A DNA stretch of 26,709 nucleotides from an uncultured Peptococcaceae bacterium (lineage in GTDB: Bacteria; Bacillota; Dehalobacteriia; UBA4068; UBA4997), in the NCBI GenBank assembly GCA_947626615.1, contig CANQSW010000003.1:1-26709 (forward strand), written 5' to 3'. Positions within the stretch are counted from its first letter, which is position 1. Each line of letters begins with the position of its first letter. This document shows, piece after piece, positions 16,806 through 23,350 of the stretch. The notes below the pieces were generated by a model, which had not been told where the DNA came from, did no database searches, and worked only from the letters and a program-made list of their open reading frames with translations. The position numbers and the translations under genes are program-made.

Positions 16806-18662
16806 ATGTTAAACTTGAAAAGCGCGGCGAGGTGTTTTGCGGCGATCTTGCTGCTCGTCTGCTGCTGGCTGGCTCTGCCCGGCGCGGCGTGGGCGGCCGC
16901 GGCGGCGGGGGAAGTGCCGGTGTATTTCGTCGACGATGATTTCGTCACCGTCGTCAGCGACGAGCAGGGTATCGGGGTGAACACGCCGCTGGCCGGATAC
17001 AGCGCCAACGCTATCGCGCGCGACGGCACGACGTATCTGCCGCTGCGGGAGATATCGGAGCGGCTGGGGGCCGCCGTGGCGTATGACGGCGCGACCAAAA
17101 CGATCACGATCAGCAGTGGCGGCTCGACGCTTTCTCTGCAAGCGGGGTCTCTCACAGCCACCCGCCGAAACGCCGACGGCACGGTGGACGCTATCCCAAT
17201 GGCGCAGCCCGTGCTGACGCTCTCTGGCATATCCTACGTGCCGCTGCGCACGGCGGGCACGGTGCTGGGACAAGAGGTCGAATACCTGCCGAACACCAAG
17301 GGCGTGATAATTTATCGCACGGCCGCCGAGCGGCTGCTGCTGGCCCGCACGGCGGCGCTGGATCTGCCCAATGGCCACGGCTTTTTCTGGGACACTTATC
17401 GGGGCGGCGTGGACAAGGAAAACGTGGTCGAATTTCCGCTGGGCGAGAGCGATAGAATGATAATAACCCGGGTGGAAGGATATAATATAGACTCCTTTGA
17501 TAATATTGCCAAGATCGACACCTATTATAAGGTGGAGCATGGCGATATGGTCGTTTTGGGGCAGCGGCGGCTCGACGCCAACGGCGCGATCGTCGAGCAG
17601 CGGGGCGAGCCTATACCCGTCTGGGCGGACGCCGTCCGTTACGTTAATATCAGGCCCAACACCTACCAAATGTGGGCCAGAGTAAGATCCGGCGGCACTT
17701 ATCTGCCGGACGCCGACCTTCGCTATCGCATGCTTGGCAGAGAAATAAACAAATACGGTTACGTCCCTGCCAGCGACGAGGATCCCCATTTCACCAGCCG
17801 CCTGATCATTCTGCCGGAGGAAATGGCTCTGCTTGAGGCGGCAGAAGGCGGCGAATATTCTGCTGTTACTGGGACGCCGGCGGGCCTGAACATAACGCAA
17901 TATCGCGTCGACAAACGAAACACGGCTACGCTGACCGACGCCAACGGGGCGCAGACGGCCGTGCCCATAACGCTATCCCGGCTCAACGCGCCGCTGCAGG
18001 ACGGCAAATTATACGTTCTGGTGCGCGAGCTGGCCGACCCTCTGGGCGCTGCAACGTGGTATGACGAAGCCACGCACAAGGCCCGCCTCACTTATAACGG
18101 CCAAACGTGGGAGCTTTCGCCGGGCAGCCAGCCACTGGACGAGGTCTGCAAGATGCTGGGGCTGGGGTATAAGTATCTGCCCGAGGCCGACAGCGTCGTC
18201 GTTTACAGCTCTGAAAACGAGCGGTTGCAGCTGACGCGGCAGGCGGCGCTTTGTCTGCCCCGAGATCTCAGCCGTGGCACGGCGCTGACAGGGACGGGGC
18301 AGCCTTCGTATACGTTCGAGTTCCCGCTCGGCGAGTGCGACCGCGTGATCGTCACGCACCCGGCGGATATCGCGACCTATTATCAGGTGGCAGACGGCAA
18401 ACTGGTCGCTTTGGGCCAACGGCAGCTTGCCGCCAACGGCGCGGCGGCCGCAGAGTGGGGCGAAGCGATACCCGCTTGGCCGGACGCCGTGCGCTATGAG
18501 TATAACTCCGGCGAGGTCAAGTGCAGCGTAAGGAGCGGGGGCGCGTACCTGCGGGAGCTGGCTTGCAGCTATACGGTGGCTTGGCCCTCGAGCGGCAACG
18601 ATTATCTGCTGGCCATACCGGGAGAAGCGGAGCTGCTGGCCGCGGCAAACGGCGGCAAATAA
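16806..18662 (+). CDS. Secreted protein with two copper-amine-oxidase-like domains and an internal duplication
   Basis: 618 residues from ATG 16806 (GGGAGG about 10 bp upstream; GTG 16797 is too close to that site). Signal peptide: basic start, hydrophobic core about 11-26, likely cleavage after AWA (residue 30). Residues about 62-170 resemble the copper amine oxidase N-terminal domain (TTYLPLREISERLGAAVAYD and SYVPLRTAG), here a wall-associated structural domain, not an oxidase; a weaker copy is at about 377-468 (LYVLVRELADPLGAATWYD). Each is followed by a similar module: about 173-347 and 470-618, sharing EFPLGE-DR-I, LGQR-L-ANGA, GE-IP-W-DAVRY, VRSGG-YL and a final ELL/ALLEAA-GG motif. Role unknown; probably extracellular or envelope-bound. 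Confidence 0.85.
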   Translation: MLNLKSAARCFAAILLLVCCWLALPGAAWAAAAAGEVPVYFVDDDFVTVVSDEQGIGVNTPLAGYSANAIARDGTTYLPLREISERLGAAVAYDGATKTITISSGGSTLSLQAGSLTATRRNADGTVDAIPMAQPVLTLSGISYVPLRTAGTVLGQEVEYLPNTKGVIIYRTAAERLLLARTAALDLPNGHGFFWDTYRGGVDKENVVEFPLGESDRMIITRVEGYNIDSFDNIAKIDTYYKVEHGDMVVLGQRRLDANGAIVEQRGEPIPVWADAVRYVNIRPNTYQMWARVRSGGTYLPDADLRYRMLGREINKYGYVPASDEDPHFTSRLIILPEEMALLEAAEGGEYSAVTGTPAGLNITQYRVDKRNTATLTDANGAQTAVPITLSRLNAPLQDGKLYVLVRELADPLGAATWYDEATHKARLTYNGQTWELSPGSQPLDEVCKMLGLGYKYLPEADSVVVYSSENERLQLTRQAALCLPRDLSRGTALTGTGQPSYTFEFPLGECDRVIVTHPADIATYYQVADGKLVALGQRQLAANGAAAAEWGEAIPAWPDAVRYEYNSGEVKCSVRSGGAYLRELACSYTVAWPSSGNDYLLAIPGEAELLAAANGGK

Positions 18663-18695
18663 GGCTCGTGGAAAAATTTATCTAACGGCGAACAA

Positions 18696-18729
18696 AAAGC
18701 CGGCTGACCTTTTTGGGCCAGCCGGCTTT
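18696..18729. terminator. Bidirectional terminator between the secreted protein and the EamA transporter
   Basis: AAAGCCGGCTG at 18696-18706 pairs perfectly with CAGCCGGCTTT at 18719-18729. A-rich sequence on the left and T-rich on the right let it work for both convergent genes. A nearly identical hairpin is at 20808-20841. Confidence 0.85.
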
Positions 18730-18731
18730 GC

Positions 18732-19682
18732 TTAATGCGCGGTGTCGGGTTCGCTTGGCTGCGCGGCGCGCTCCGTTTTTACGTTTTGCCAGAACATCAG
18801 CAGCGCTACGCCGATGATGATCGCGTAGCCCAGCCAGCTCAGCAGATCCGGCAGCTGGCCGAACATCACGAAGCCCAGCAGGGCGGCGAAGATGACCGTG
18901 GTGTATTCGTAAGCGGAGATCTCGCGCGAGGGAGCTTTGGCATAGCCGCTGGTCAGGCAGAACTGCGCGCCGGTGGCGGCCAGCCCGGCCGCCAGCAGAT
19001 AAGCCAGCTGAGCGCCGGTCATGGGGCAATAGTTGAAAAGCAGCTGCGGCAGCATGAAGACGCAGGAGACCAGCGAATAGGAAAATACGACGACGGCCTG
19101 GCTGACGCCCCGCTGCGTCAACCAGCGGACGGTGGTGTAGGCCGCGCCGGTTGCGATGCCGCCGATAAGCCCTATCACCGCCGGGCCGGAGGTGAGCGCC
19201 GCCGCGCCGGGGCGGATAATGCAGAGCGCCCCCAGAAACGCCACGCCCACCGAGGCGGCCTGCAGACGGGTCAGCCCCTCGCGGAGGAACAGCCACGAGA
19301 GCAGCAGCGTGGCGAAGGGGGAAAGGCGGCTCAAAATCGTGGCGTCGGCCAGCAGCATGTGATCCACCGCGTAGAAATTGGCCGTCATGCCGATAGTGCC
19401 CAAGACCGCCCGCAGCAGCAGGCCGGGCAGGTTGCGCACGGAGTTTTGCAGCGCCGGCTTTTCCTTCCAGAGCACCAGCGCGGCCAGCGGCACGGAGACG
19501 ACGTTGCGGAAGAAGCACTTCTGCGCCACGGGCAGGTCGCCGGCCTGCCGGGCCAGCGCGTTCATCAGCGCGAAGAAAAAGGCCGAACCCAAGATCGCCA
19601 AAACGGCCTGCGTTTTCTGGCTGAGGCGGAGCGATACGGTTTGCGTTGGCCGCGCGGTGCGGGTGAGTTGAATACTGGTCAT
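18732..19682 (-). CDS. EamA/DMT-family transporter
   Basis: 316 residues with about ten hydrophobic segments in two repeated five-helix halves, the EamA layout. Family-type segments are ALMNALARQAG in the first helix, FFRNVVSVPLA, DATILSRLSPFATLLLSWLFLRE at the end of the first half, and the matching EYTTVIFAALLGFVMFGQLPD in the second half. Members export or import amino acids, metabolites or drugs; the substrate is not predictable here. It is divergent from the LysR gene with overlapping promoters, so that regulator probably controls it. AAAGG about 12 nt before ATG is a modest ribosome site. Confidence 0.9.
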   Translation of the reverse strand: MTSIQLTRTARPTQTVSLRLSQKTQAVLAILGSAFFFALMNALARQAGDLPVAQKCFFRNVVSVPLAALVLWKEKPALQNSVRNLPGLLLRAVLGTIGMTANFYAVDHMLLADATILSRLSPFATLLLSWLFLREGLTRLQAASVGVAFLGALCIIRPGAAALTSGPAVIGLIGGIATGAAYTTVRWLTQRGVSQAVVVFSYSLVSCVFMLPQLLFNYCPMTGAQLAYLLAAGLAATGAQFCLTSGYAKAPSREISAYEYTTVIFAALLGFVMFGQLPDLLSWLGYAIIIGVALLMFWQNVKTERAAQPSEPDTAH

Positions 19683-19715
19683 GTTTATCCCAACCTTTCG
19701 TTTTTGGTTAAGTTA

Positions 19716-19744
19716 AGCATAACACGCTGTTGACTATTTGTAAA
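19716..19744 (-). promoter_or_regulatory. Promoter for the EamA transporter gene
   Basis: On the minus strand TTTACA (19739-19744) and TATGCT (19716-19721) are 17 bp apart. It overlaps the face-to-face lysR promoter, so a regulator bound here would affect both genes. Confidence 0.6.
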
Positions 19745-19757
19745 ATATATATATAAT
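19730..19757 (+). promoter_or_regulatory. Promoter for the LysR-family gene
   Basis: TTGACT at 19730-19735 and TATAAT at 19752-19757 with a 16-bp spacer, in a locally very AT-rich stretch. The start codon at 19803 is about 40 bp after the likely transcription start. Confidence 0.72.
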
Positions 19758-19802
19758 ATAATAAAGATAAGTTTTGCAAATATGTTGCGGGGAGTGAGTC
19801 TG

Positions 19803-20768
19803 ATGTCTGACGATATCTGGGGCATGGAGCTGGAGTTCAGGGATATCGAGTACGTCGATACGATCATAAAATGCGGCGGGGTCTCCAAGGCGGCCGAGGC
19901 GCTGCACATCACGCAGCCCGCGCTGAGCATTTACGTAAAAAGTCTGGAGCAGCGGCTGGGGCTGGCCCTGTTCAGCCGCGTGGGGAGAAATATGTTCCCC
20001 ACCTATGCCGGCGTTTGCCTGGCGGAGCAGGGGCGGGAGCTGCTGCTGCAGCGCGGCAGCCTGCAGCGCCGCCTGAACGACATCAAAAACCAGCGCGGCG
20101 GCCTGCTGCGCGTCGGTTTCAGCTCCATGCGCGGCGTGTCGTTCCTGCCGGTCATGCTGCAAAACTTCCGGCAGCGCTACCCCGAGATCGAAGTGCGGTA
20201 TCAGGAGCAAAACATAGACAAGCTGGAGCAAATGCTGCTGCATAACGAGCTCGACGTGGCCTTTTTCGATCTGGTGGACCGGCACGAAAGGCTGGAATAC
20301 GAGCACATCTTTCTGGATACCGTCGTGCTCTATATGTCGAAGGCAACGGCGGCGGCTTGCAGCGCGAAGCGGCGCGCCGGCTATCCGCACCCCTGGGTGG
20401 ATATCCGCGAGCTGGCCGGGCAGCCCTTTATCCGCAACTTCCCCGAGCAGAACACCGAGCGCATCGTGCGGCAGGTGTTCCGTGACTACGGCATCGCGCC
20501 AGAGACGGCCATGCGCGTGCGCAATCAGGTCACGTCTATCAGCCTGGCGGCTTACGGCTACGGCGTGTATATCGCGCCGCAGTTTTTCGTCAACAATCTG
20601 GCGCAGCCCCTGCGCCCGGCCCTGCTCTCCTTCGGCGAGACGCCCACGCAATACGGCATCGAGTTCGTGGCGGCCACGGTGCGCGGCGGCTATGTGAGCC
20701 GGGCGGCGCAGAGCTTTATCCAGCTGGCCAAAGATGTGTACGGCTATGACCGGCGCGGCGGGCGCTGA
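19803..20768 (+). CDS. LysR-family transcriptional regulator
   Basis: 321 residues from ATG 19803, preceded by GGGGAGTGAG. The winged helix-turn-helix is at about residues 12-70: YVDTIIKCGGVSKAAEALHI, then TQPALSIYVKSLEQRLG and LFSRVGRN, the standard LysR pattern. The rest is the two-lobed effector domain (LLRVGFSSM start of lobe 1). The effector is unknown. It is transcribed away from the EamA transporter across a 120-bp gap, the classic position for a LysR regulator of its neighbour. A hairpin terminator lies 40 bp after the stop. Confidence 0.93.
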   Translation: MSDDIWGMELEFRDIEYVDTIIKCGGVSKAAEALHITQPALSIYVKSLEQRLGLALFSRVGRNMFPTYAGVCLAEQGRELLLQRGSLQRRLNDIKNQRGGLLRVGFSSMRGVSFLPVMLQNFRQRYPEIEVRYQEQNIDKLEQMLLHNELDVAFFDLVDRHERLEYEHIFLDTVVLYMSKATAAACSAKRRAGYPHPWVDIRELAGQPFIRNFPEQNTERIVRQVFRDYGIAPETAMRVRNQVTSISLAAYGYGVYIAPQFFVNNLAQPLRPALLSFGETPTQYGIEFVAATVRGGYVSRAAQSFIQLAKDVYGYDRRGGR

Positions 20769-20770
20769 GG

Positions 20771-20805
20771 TATATCCGGCAAAACGATACATATACCGGC
20801 AAAAC
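20771..20805 (+). repeat. Short direct repeat after the LysR gene
   Basis: TATATCCGGCAAAAC at 20771-20785 and TATACCGGCAAAAC at 20792-20805 are two near-identical copies, 21 bp apart start to start, between the lysR stop and its terminator. Purpose unknown. Confidence 0.6.
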
Positions 20806-20807
20806 AG

Positions 20808-20841
20808 AAAGCCGGCTGACCTTTTCGGGCCAGCCGGCTTT
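20808..20841. terminator. Bidirectional terminator between LysR and the anchored PASTA-like protein
   Basis: AAAGCCGGCTG at 20808-20818 pairs perfectly with CAGCCGGCTTT at 20831-20841, followed by TTGCTTT. Apart from one loop base and the T run it repeats the hairpin at 18696-18729. The genes on both sides converge on it. Confidence 0.85.
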
Positions 20842-20854
20842 TGCTTTGTGTTTT

Positions 20855-22012
20855 TTATTCATACTCTCTGACGGAGAAATTCTCCACCGTCTCTGTGGTG
20901 TTGTTGACGTAGGCCGAGGCGATGGCCTTCATCTCGGCGCCGTATTGGTTGGTGATGGTGACGCCCACCTCAAACGTCCAGGAGCCGTCCACGCTTTGCG
21001 TATGCTCGCGCAGGTCGCTGAACCAATGGCATTCAAAGCCGTAGGGGAACATATGCTCGCCCACGTATTCAAAGGCGCGCCGGGCCTGATCCTCGCGCAG
21101 ACCTTTTTCCGGCTCTTCCTTCGGCTTTTCTGCCGGCTCGTCCGCTGGTTTTTCGGCCTCGGCCGGCTCCTCGATCTCCGTGCCGTCGTTCGGGCGCGGC
21201 TCGGCGATCAGCTCCGGCCGCACTGTCTTATATTCGCCGACCTGGTCGAATGAGGACGTGTTGGCCGGCGTCGTTCCGTGCATATCCACGAAGTTGGAGA
21301 TAGTGTAAACGCTGCCGTCAAACGTCACGTCCAGCCCGACGTCGAATTTGGTCTGCCAGCCGTATTTGATGAGCTTCAAATGATCGACGTGCCAGGTGTC
21401 CTCGCTGACGCCGCTCCAATCGCCCCAGTCGGTCACGTCGAAATAATAATCGTCTCTTTTGCCGCTGCTGTCGGCGTAGGAGTGGAATTTGCTCGGGTCT
21501 TCGTAGTTGCCGTCCGGGGTCAGAACGTCCAGCGCGAAGTAATTGGTTATGGCGCAGACGGCCGCTCGTTTGGCCAGTCGCACGTCAAAATTCGGCGTAA
21601 TGGCGGGCTCTGCCGGCGTGGGCGGCGTTTCCTCCTCGTCAGCCTCCGCTTCCGTCGCATCTTCGTGGGAGGGGAAGGCGTGGTAGGTGATGACGACCTC
21701 CACGTCGTTGGGATACCATTCGCCGGCCGCGTATTCCGGGTCGCCGTCGACGGTCACGGTCTTCACTTCGCCTTCTTCGGCCAGCCAGCCGAACACCAGA
21801 TCTTCGTCCGCCACCGTTTTGACGTTGGTGAAGCCGTTTTGGTCAAACTCCTTGGCCACGGAGTTATAGTTCCGCCCTTTTTGCACGTCGGCGGCGCTGG
21901 GCGTTTTGGCTTCGCCTGGGTGAGAGGCGGCGCTGTCCGTGCCCAGATAAAACAGCGCGGCGATCACGAGCAGGGCCGCGGCCGCCAGTATAATTATTTT
22001 TTTACGTTCCAT
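20855..22012 (-). CDS. Membrane-anchored protein with PASTA-like domain
   Basis: 385 residues. One N-terminal hydrophobic segment (about 5-23) after a MERKK start, with no lipobox Cys, gives a type II anchor with the rest outside the cell. About residues 46-110 (NYNSVAKEFDQNGFTNVKT, DEDLVFGWLAEEGEV, VEVVITYHAF) resemble the PASTA-like domain found in many Bacillota surface proteins. An acidic Pro-rich linker (about 112-140), a central domain rich in Asp/Trp/Tyr, a second Pro/Glu/Lys linker (about 272-305) and a C-terminal domain follow. Function unknown. AGGAGAG precedes ATG. It follows two tiny membrane-peptide frames and is probably transcribed with them from the promoter under XRE control. 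Confidence 0.78.
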   Translation of the reverse strand: MERKKIIILAAAALLVIAALFYLGTDSAASHPGEAKTPSAADVQKGRNYNSVAKEFDQNGFTNVKTVADEDLVFGWLAEEGEVKTVTVDGDPEYAAGEWYPNDVEVVITYHAFPSHEDATEAEADEEETPPTPAEPAITPNFDVRLAKRAAVCAITNYFALDVLTPDGNYEDPSKFHSYADSSGKRDDYYFDVTDWGDWSGVSEDTWHVDHLKLIKYGWQTKFDVGLDVTFDGSVYTISNFVDMHGTTPANTSSFDQVGEYKTVRPELIAEPRPNDGTEIEEPAEAEKPADEPAEKPKEEPEKGLREDQARRAFEYVGEHMFPYGFECHWFSDLREHTQSVDGSWTFEVGVTITNQYGAEMKAIASAYVNNTTETVENFSVREYE

Positions 22013-22048
22013 AATAAAACTCTCCTGTCAGAATAGATTTGCGGCGCT

Positions 22049-22129
22049 TCAGAAAACGAAGGTAAACGTATAAAACACCACATAGAGCAAAAGCAGCACG
22101 AGGCAGGCTTTCAGCAGGCAACCAAGCAT
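22049..22129 (-). CDS. Tiny hydrophobic peptide (26 residues)
   Basis: ATG 22129 on the minus strand with AAAGGAG at good distance, encoding a 26-residue peptide that is almost one continuous membrane helix (MLGCLLKACLVLLLLYVVFY and a Phe/Thr/Val end). It lies between the other small membrane peptide and the anchored protein in the same direction. The ribosome site is the main support; I know no named family. Resembles small membrane peptides of regulatory or toxin type in size only. Confidence 0.45.
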   Translation of the reverse strand: MLGCLLKACLVLLLLYVVFYTFTFVF

Positions 22130-22167
22130 GGCGGCAGCTCCTTTCCTTAAATTTGCCGAAATTCCGG

Positions 22168-22350
22168 CTATTTGAGCAGAAACCTGACGAGCAGATACAG
22201 CCCCCAAAGCCCGCCGGTGAGAAATATCAGCAGGATATGCAGCAGAACCGTCAGGCAGCCGGGCTCTCTTGAAGACGCTATAAGCCATTCCTCCTTTCGC
22301 GGGCAGTTTTGCGCCCTAATATAGCGGTTGAAATTTTTGCGCTCGGCCAA
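22168..22350 (-). CDS. Small membrane peptide, start codon uncertain
   Basis: The frame ends with a clear membrane helix (CLTVLLHILLIFLTGGLWGL, then YLLVRFLLK). Its longest form starts at TTG 22350 (60 residues) but that start has no ribosome site. A perfect AAAGGAGG lies inside the frame and is 8 nt before an ATA codon (22279-22281), which would give a 37-residue peptide; an ATG two bases past that ribosome site is in another frame and too close to it. Either TTG, a rare AUA start, or a frameshift explains this. First gene downstream of the divergent promoter with the palindromic operator. Confidence 0.5.
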   Translation of the reverse strand: MAERKNFNRYIRAQNCPRKEEWLIASSREPGCLTVLLHILLIFLTGGLWGLYLLVRFLLK

Positions 22351-22372
22351 GCCGACGAACGGGGTGTCGATA

Positions 22373-22413
22373 TGTTACAAAACGTACCATTTATAATGTA
22401 ACAAAATGTTACC
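22373..22413. promoter_or_regulatory. Paired operator-like repeats in the XRE intergenic region
   Basis: A perfect palindrome GTAACA-AAA-TGTTAC at 22398-22412 and a weaker copy GTTACA-AAA-CGTACC at 22374-22388, 24 bp centre to centre. The palindrome lies between the -35 and -10 of the minus-strand promoter and just after the TATAAT of the xre side, a fitting place for autorepression by the XRE protein. Confidence 0.65.
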
Positions 22414-22423
22414 CTAATGTCAA
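22395..22423 (-). promoter_or_regulatory. Promoter for the small-peptide/anchored-protein unit
   Basis: On the minus strand TTGACA (22418-22423) and TACATT (22395-22400) are 17 bp apart. The perfect palindrome fills the spacer, so binding there would block this promoter. Confidence 0.6.
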
Positions 22424-22435
22424 GGGGGTAATGTT

Positions 22436-22639
22436 GTGGAGGGCTTGAAAAAAATCAGAAAAAGCAAAAATCTCAGCCAGCAGAAGGTGGCGCTGGACTT
22501 GGATATCAGCCGGGAGGCGCTGTCTCACTATGAAAACGGCCGCCGCGAGCCGTCGCTGGAAATGCTGGTGAAAATGTCGCGCTATTTCAACGTATCTATA
22601 GATTATCTGATAACCGGCAGGGATTTTGCCCGGCGGTGA
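22436..22639 (+). CDS. XRE-family HTH regulator (small, Cro/CI-like)
   Basis: 67 residues starting at GTG 22436, with AAGGGGG at 22422-22427. Nearly the whole protein is one helix-turn-helix domain: LKKIRKSKNLSQQKVALDLD, then ISREALSHYENGRREPSLEM and LVKMSRYFNVSIDYLITG, a classic Cro/CI pattern. No effector or oligomerisation domain is present. TATAAT at 22392-22397 is a possible -10 without a good -35. It is divergent from the small-peptide unit and most likely represses it and itself through the paired palindromes. Confidence 0.92.
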   Translation: MEGLKKIRKSKNLSQQKVALDLDISREALSHYENGRREPSLEMLVKMSRYFNVSIDYLITGRDFARR

Positions 22640-22664
22640 TCGTCTTGCCGCGCCGATGAATAGG

Positions 22665-22694
22665 CAAAAAAACGGGCGCTCCCGGGGGAGCGCC
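22665..22694 (-). terminator. Rho-independent terminator after the rhodanese gene
   Basis: On the minus strand GGCGCTCC pairs with GGAGCGCC (22687-22694 with 22675-22682) and a run of seven T follows. The stem starts within the last codon of the rhodanese gene. Confidence 0.85.
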
Positions 22695-22960
22695 TAACTC
22701 TGCACGATATACAGTTTCGTATAGCCCAGCCGCCGCAGCACCTGCGCCGCCGTCCGGCTGCGTTCGCCCGTCGTGCAATACAGCAAAATGCCGCGATCCG
22801 GCCCGGCCAGCCGCCGGATACCGCCGCCCACTCTTTCCACCGGCAGGGAGACGCTGCCCGGCAGATGCCCAGCCGCAAATTCCCGCGCGCTTCGCACGTC
22901 CAGAAGCAGCGCCCCGGCCGCCCGCAGACGCGCCGCTTCTGCCGCGTTTATCGTCCGCAT
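22694..22960 (-). CDS. Rhodanese-like single-domain protein
   Basis: 88 residues from ATG 22960, with GAGGAGGGG upstream; a longer frame exists but its start lacks such a site. Pattern: LLLDVRSAREFAAGHLPGSV (rhodanese motif 1), then the active-site loop YCTTGERSRTAA with Cys62. The six-residue loop CTTGER fits sulfurtransferase activity, moving sulfane sulfur to thiols or cyanide. It stands alone, with a terminator behind and the tRNA promoter in front. Physiological partner unknown. Confidence 0.9.
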   Translation of the reverse strand: MRTINAAEAARLRAAGALLLDVRSAREFAAGHLPGSVSLPVERVGGGIRRLAGPDRGILLYCTTGERSRTAAQVLRRLGYTKLYIVQS

Positions 22961-22993
22961 GACCACACCCCTCCTCGCGTTTCGCGTTAAAAT

Positions 22994-22999
22994 ATTATA
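22994..22999 (-). promoter_or_regulatory. Possible -10 box for the rhodanese gene
   Basis: TATAAT on the minus strand, about 35 bp before the start codon. No good -35 is seen; its -35 region would overlap the -35 of the tRNA promoter on the other strand. Confidence 0.4.
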
Positions 23000-23010
23000 T
23001 GCGAAAACGC

Positions 23011-23039
23011 TTGACACGGTGGGCGTTTGTTGCTATAAT
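23011..23039 (+). promoter_or_regulatory. Consensus promoter for the tRNA-Thr/tRNA-Tyr unit
   Basis: TTGACA at 23011-23016 and TATAAT at 23034-23039 with exactly 17 bp between them. The first tRNA starts 26 bp after the -10 box. Confidence 0.9.
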
Positions 23040-23064
23040 CTTTTATAGCGCGTGAGTCGGACGG

Positions 23065-23140
23065 GCCGGAGTAGCTCAATTGGCAGAGCAGCTGATTTGT
23101 AATCAGCAGGTTGCGGGTTCAAGTCCCATCTCCGGCTCCA
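23065..23140 (+). tRNA. tRNA-Thr (anticodon TGT)
   Basis: Full cloverleaf of 76 nt with encoded CCA. Acceptor GCCGGAG pairs with CTCCGGC, the anticodon stem CTGAT/ATCAG holds the loop with TGT, and the T arm has GGTTCAAGTCC. Reads ACA and other ACN codons. Confidence 0.96.
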
Positions 23141-23151
23141 CAATTTAATAT

Positions 23152-23236
23152 GGAGGGATTCCCGAGTGGCCAAAGGGGGCAGACTGTAAATCTGTTGTCT
23201 ACGACTTCGATGGTTCGAATCCATCTCCCTCCACCA
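23152..23236 (+). tRNA. tRNA-Tyr (anticodon GTA)
   Basis: Class II tRNA of 85 nt with a long variable arm and encoded CCA. Acceptor GGAGGGA pairs with TCCCTCC, anticodon stem CAGA/TCTG with GTA, T arm GGTTCGAATCC. It is the last chromosomal-looking gene before the AT-rich cargo. Confidence 0.96.
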
Positions 23237-23243
23237 AGGTTGA

Positions 23244-23290
23244 GAAATCCGAACTTGATTCCAATAGGAAACGGGTTCGGATTTCTTGTG
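23244..23290 (+). terminator. Terminator-like hairpin after tRNA-Tyr
   Basis: GAAATCCGAAC at 23244-23254 pairs perfectly with GTTCGGATTTC at 23275-23285. The downstream sequence TTGTGTAT is only moderately T-rich. The right arm is also the start of the repeat shared with 26252. Confidence 0.7.
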
Positions 23291-23350
23291 TATATCGAGG
23301 ACATCGGGATATGAAACGGAGGCGGGCATATGCCCGCCTCATACGCATTT
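23278..23350 (+). repeat. Left copy of an imperfect direct repeat flanking the cargo
   Basis: About 72 bp related to 26252-26323: identical CGGATTTCTTGTGT, then AT, GAGGACAT, TGAA, AGGCGGGC and ATGCCCGCC at equal spacing. It includes a perfect 22-bp palindrome (23319-23340, arms GAGGCGGGCAT). The position just after a tRNA gene and at the composition change suggests an element boundary or attachment region. Confidence 0.55.

Noticed and set aside
21278..22036. Plus-strand open frame opposite the anchored PASTA-like protein
   Set aside because: Lies antisense to a gene with a ribosome site, an N-terminal anchor and recognisable domain; no independent support.
23319..23340. 22-bp perfect palindrome considered as the seed of a CRISPR-like or REP repeat
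   Set aside because: Only two related copies exist in the window and they lie in longer flanking repeats; there is no regular spacer pattern, and no CRISPR array was seen anywhere.
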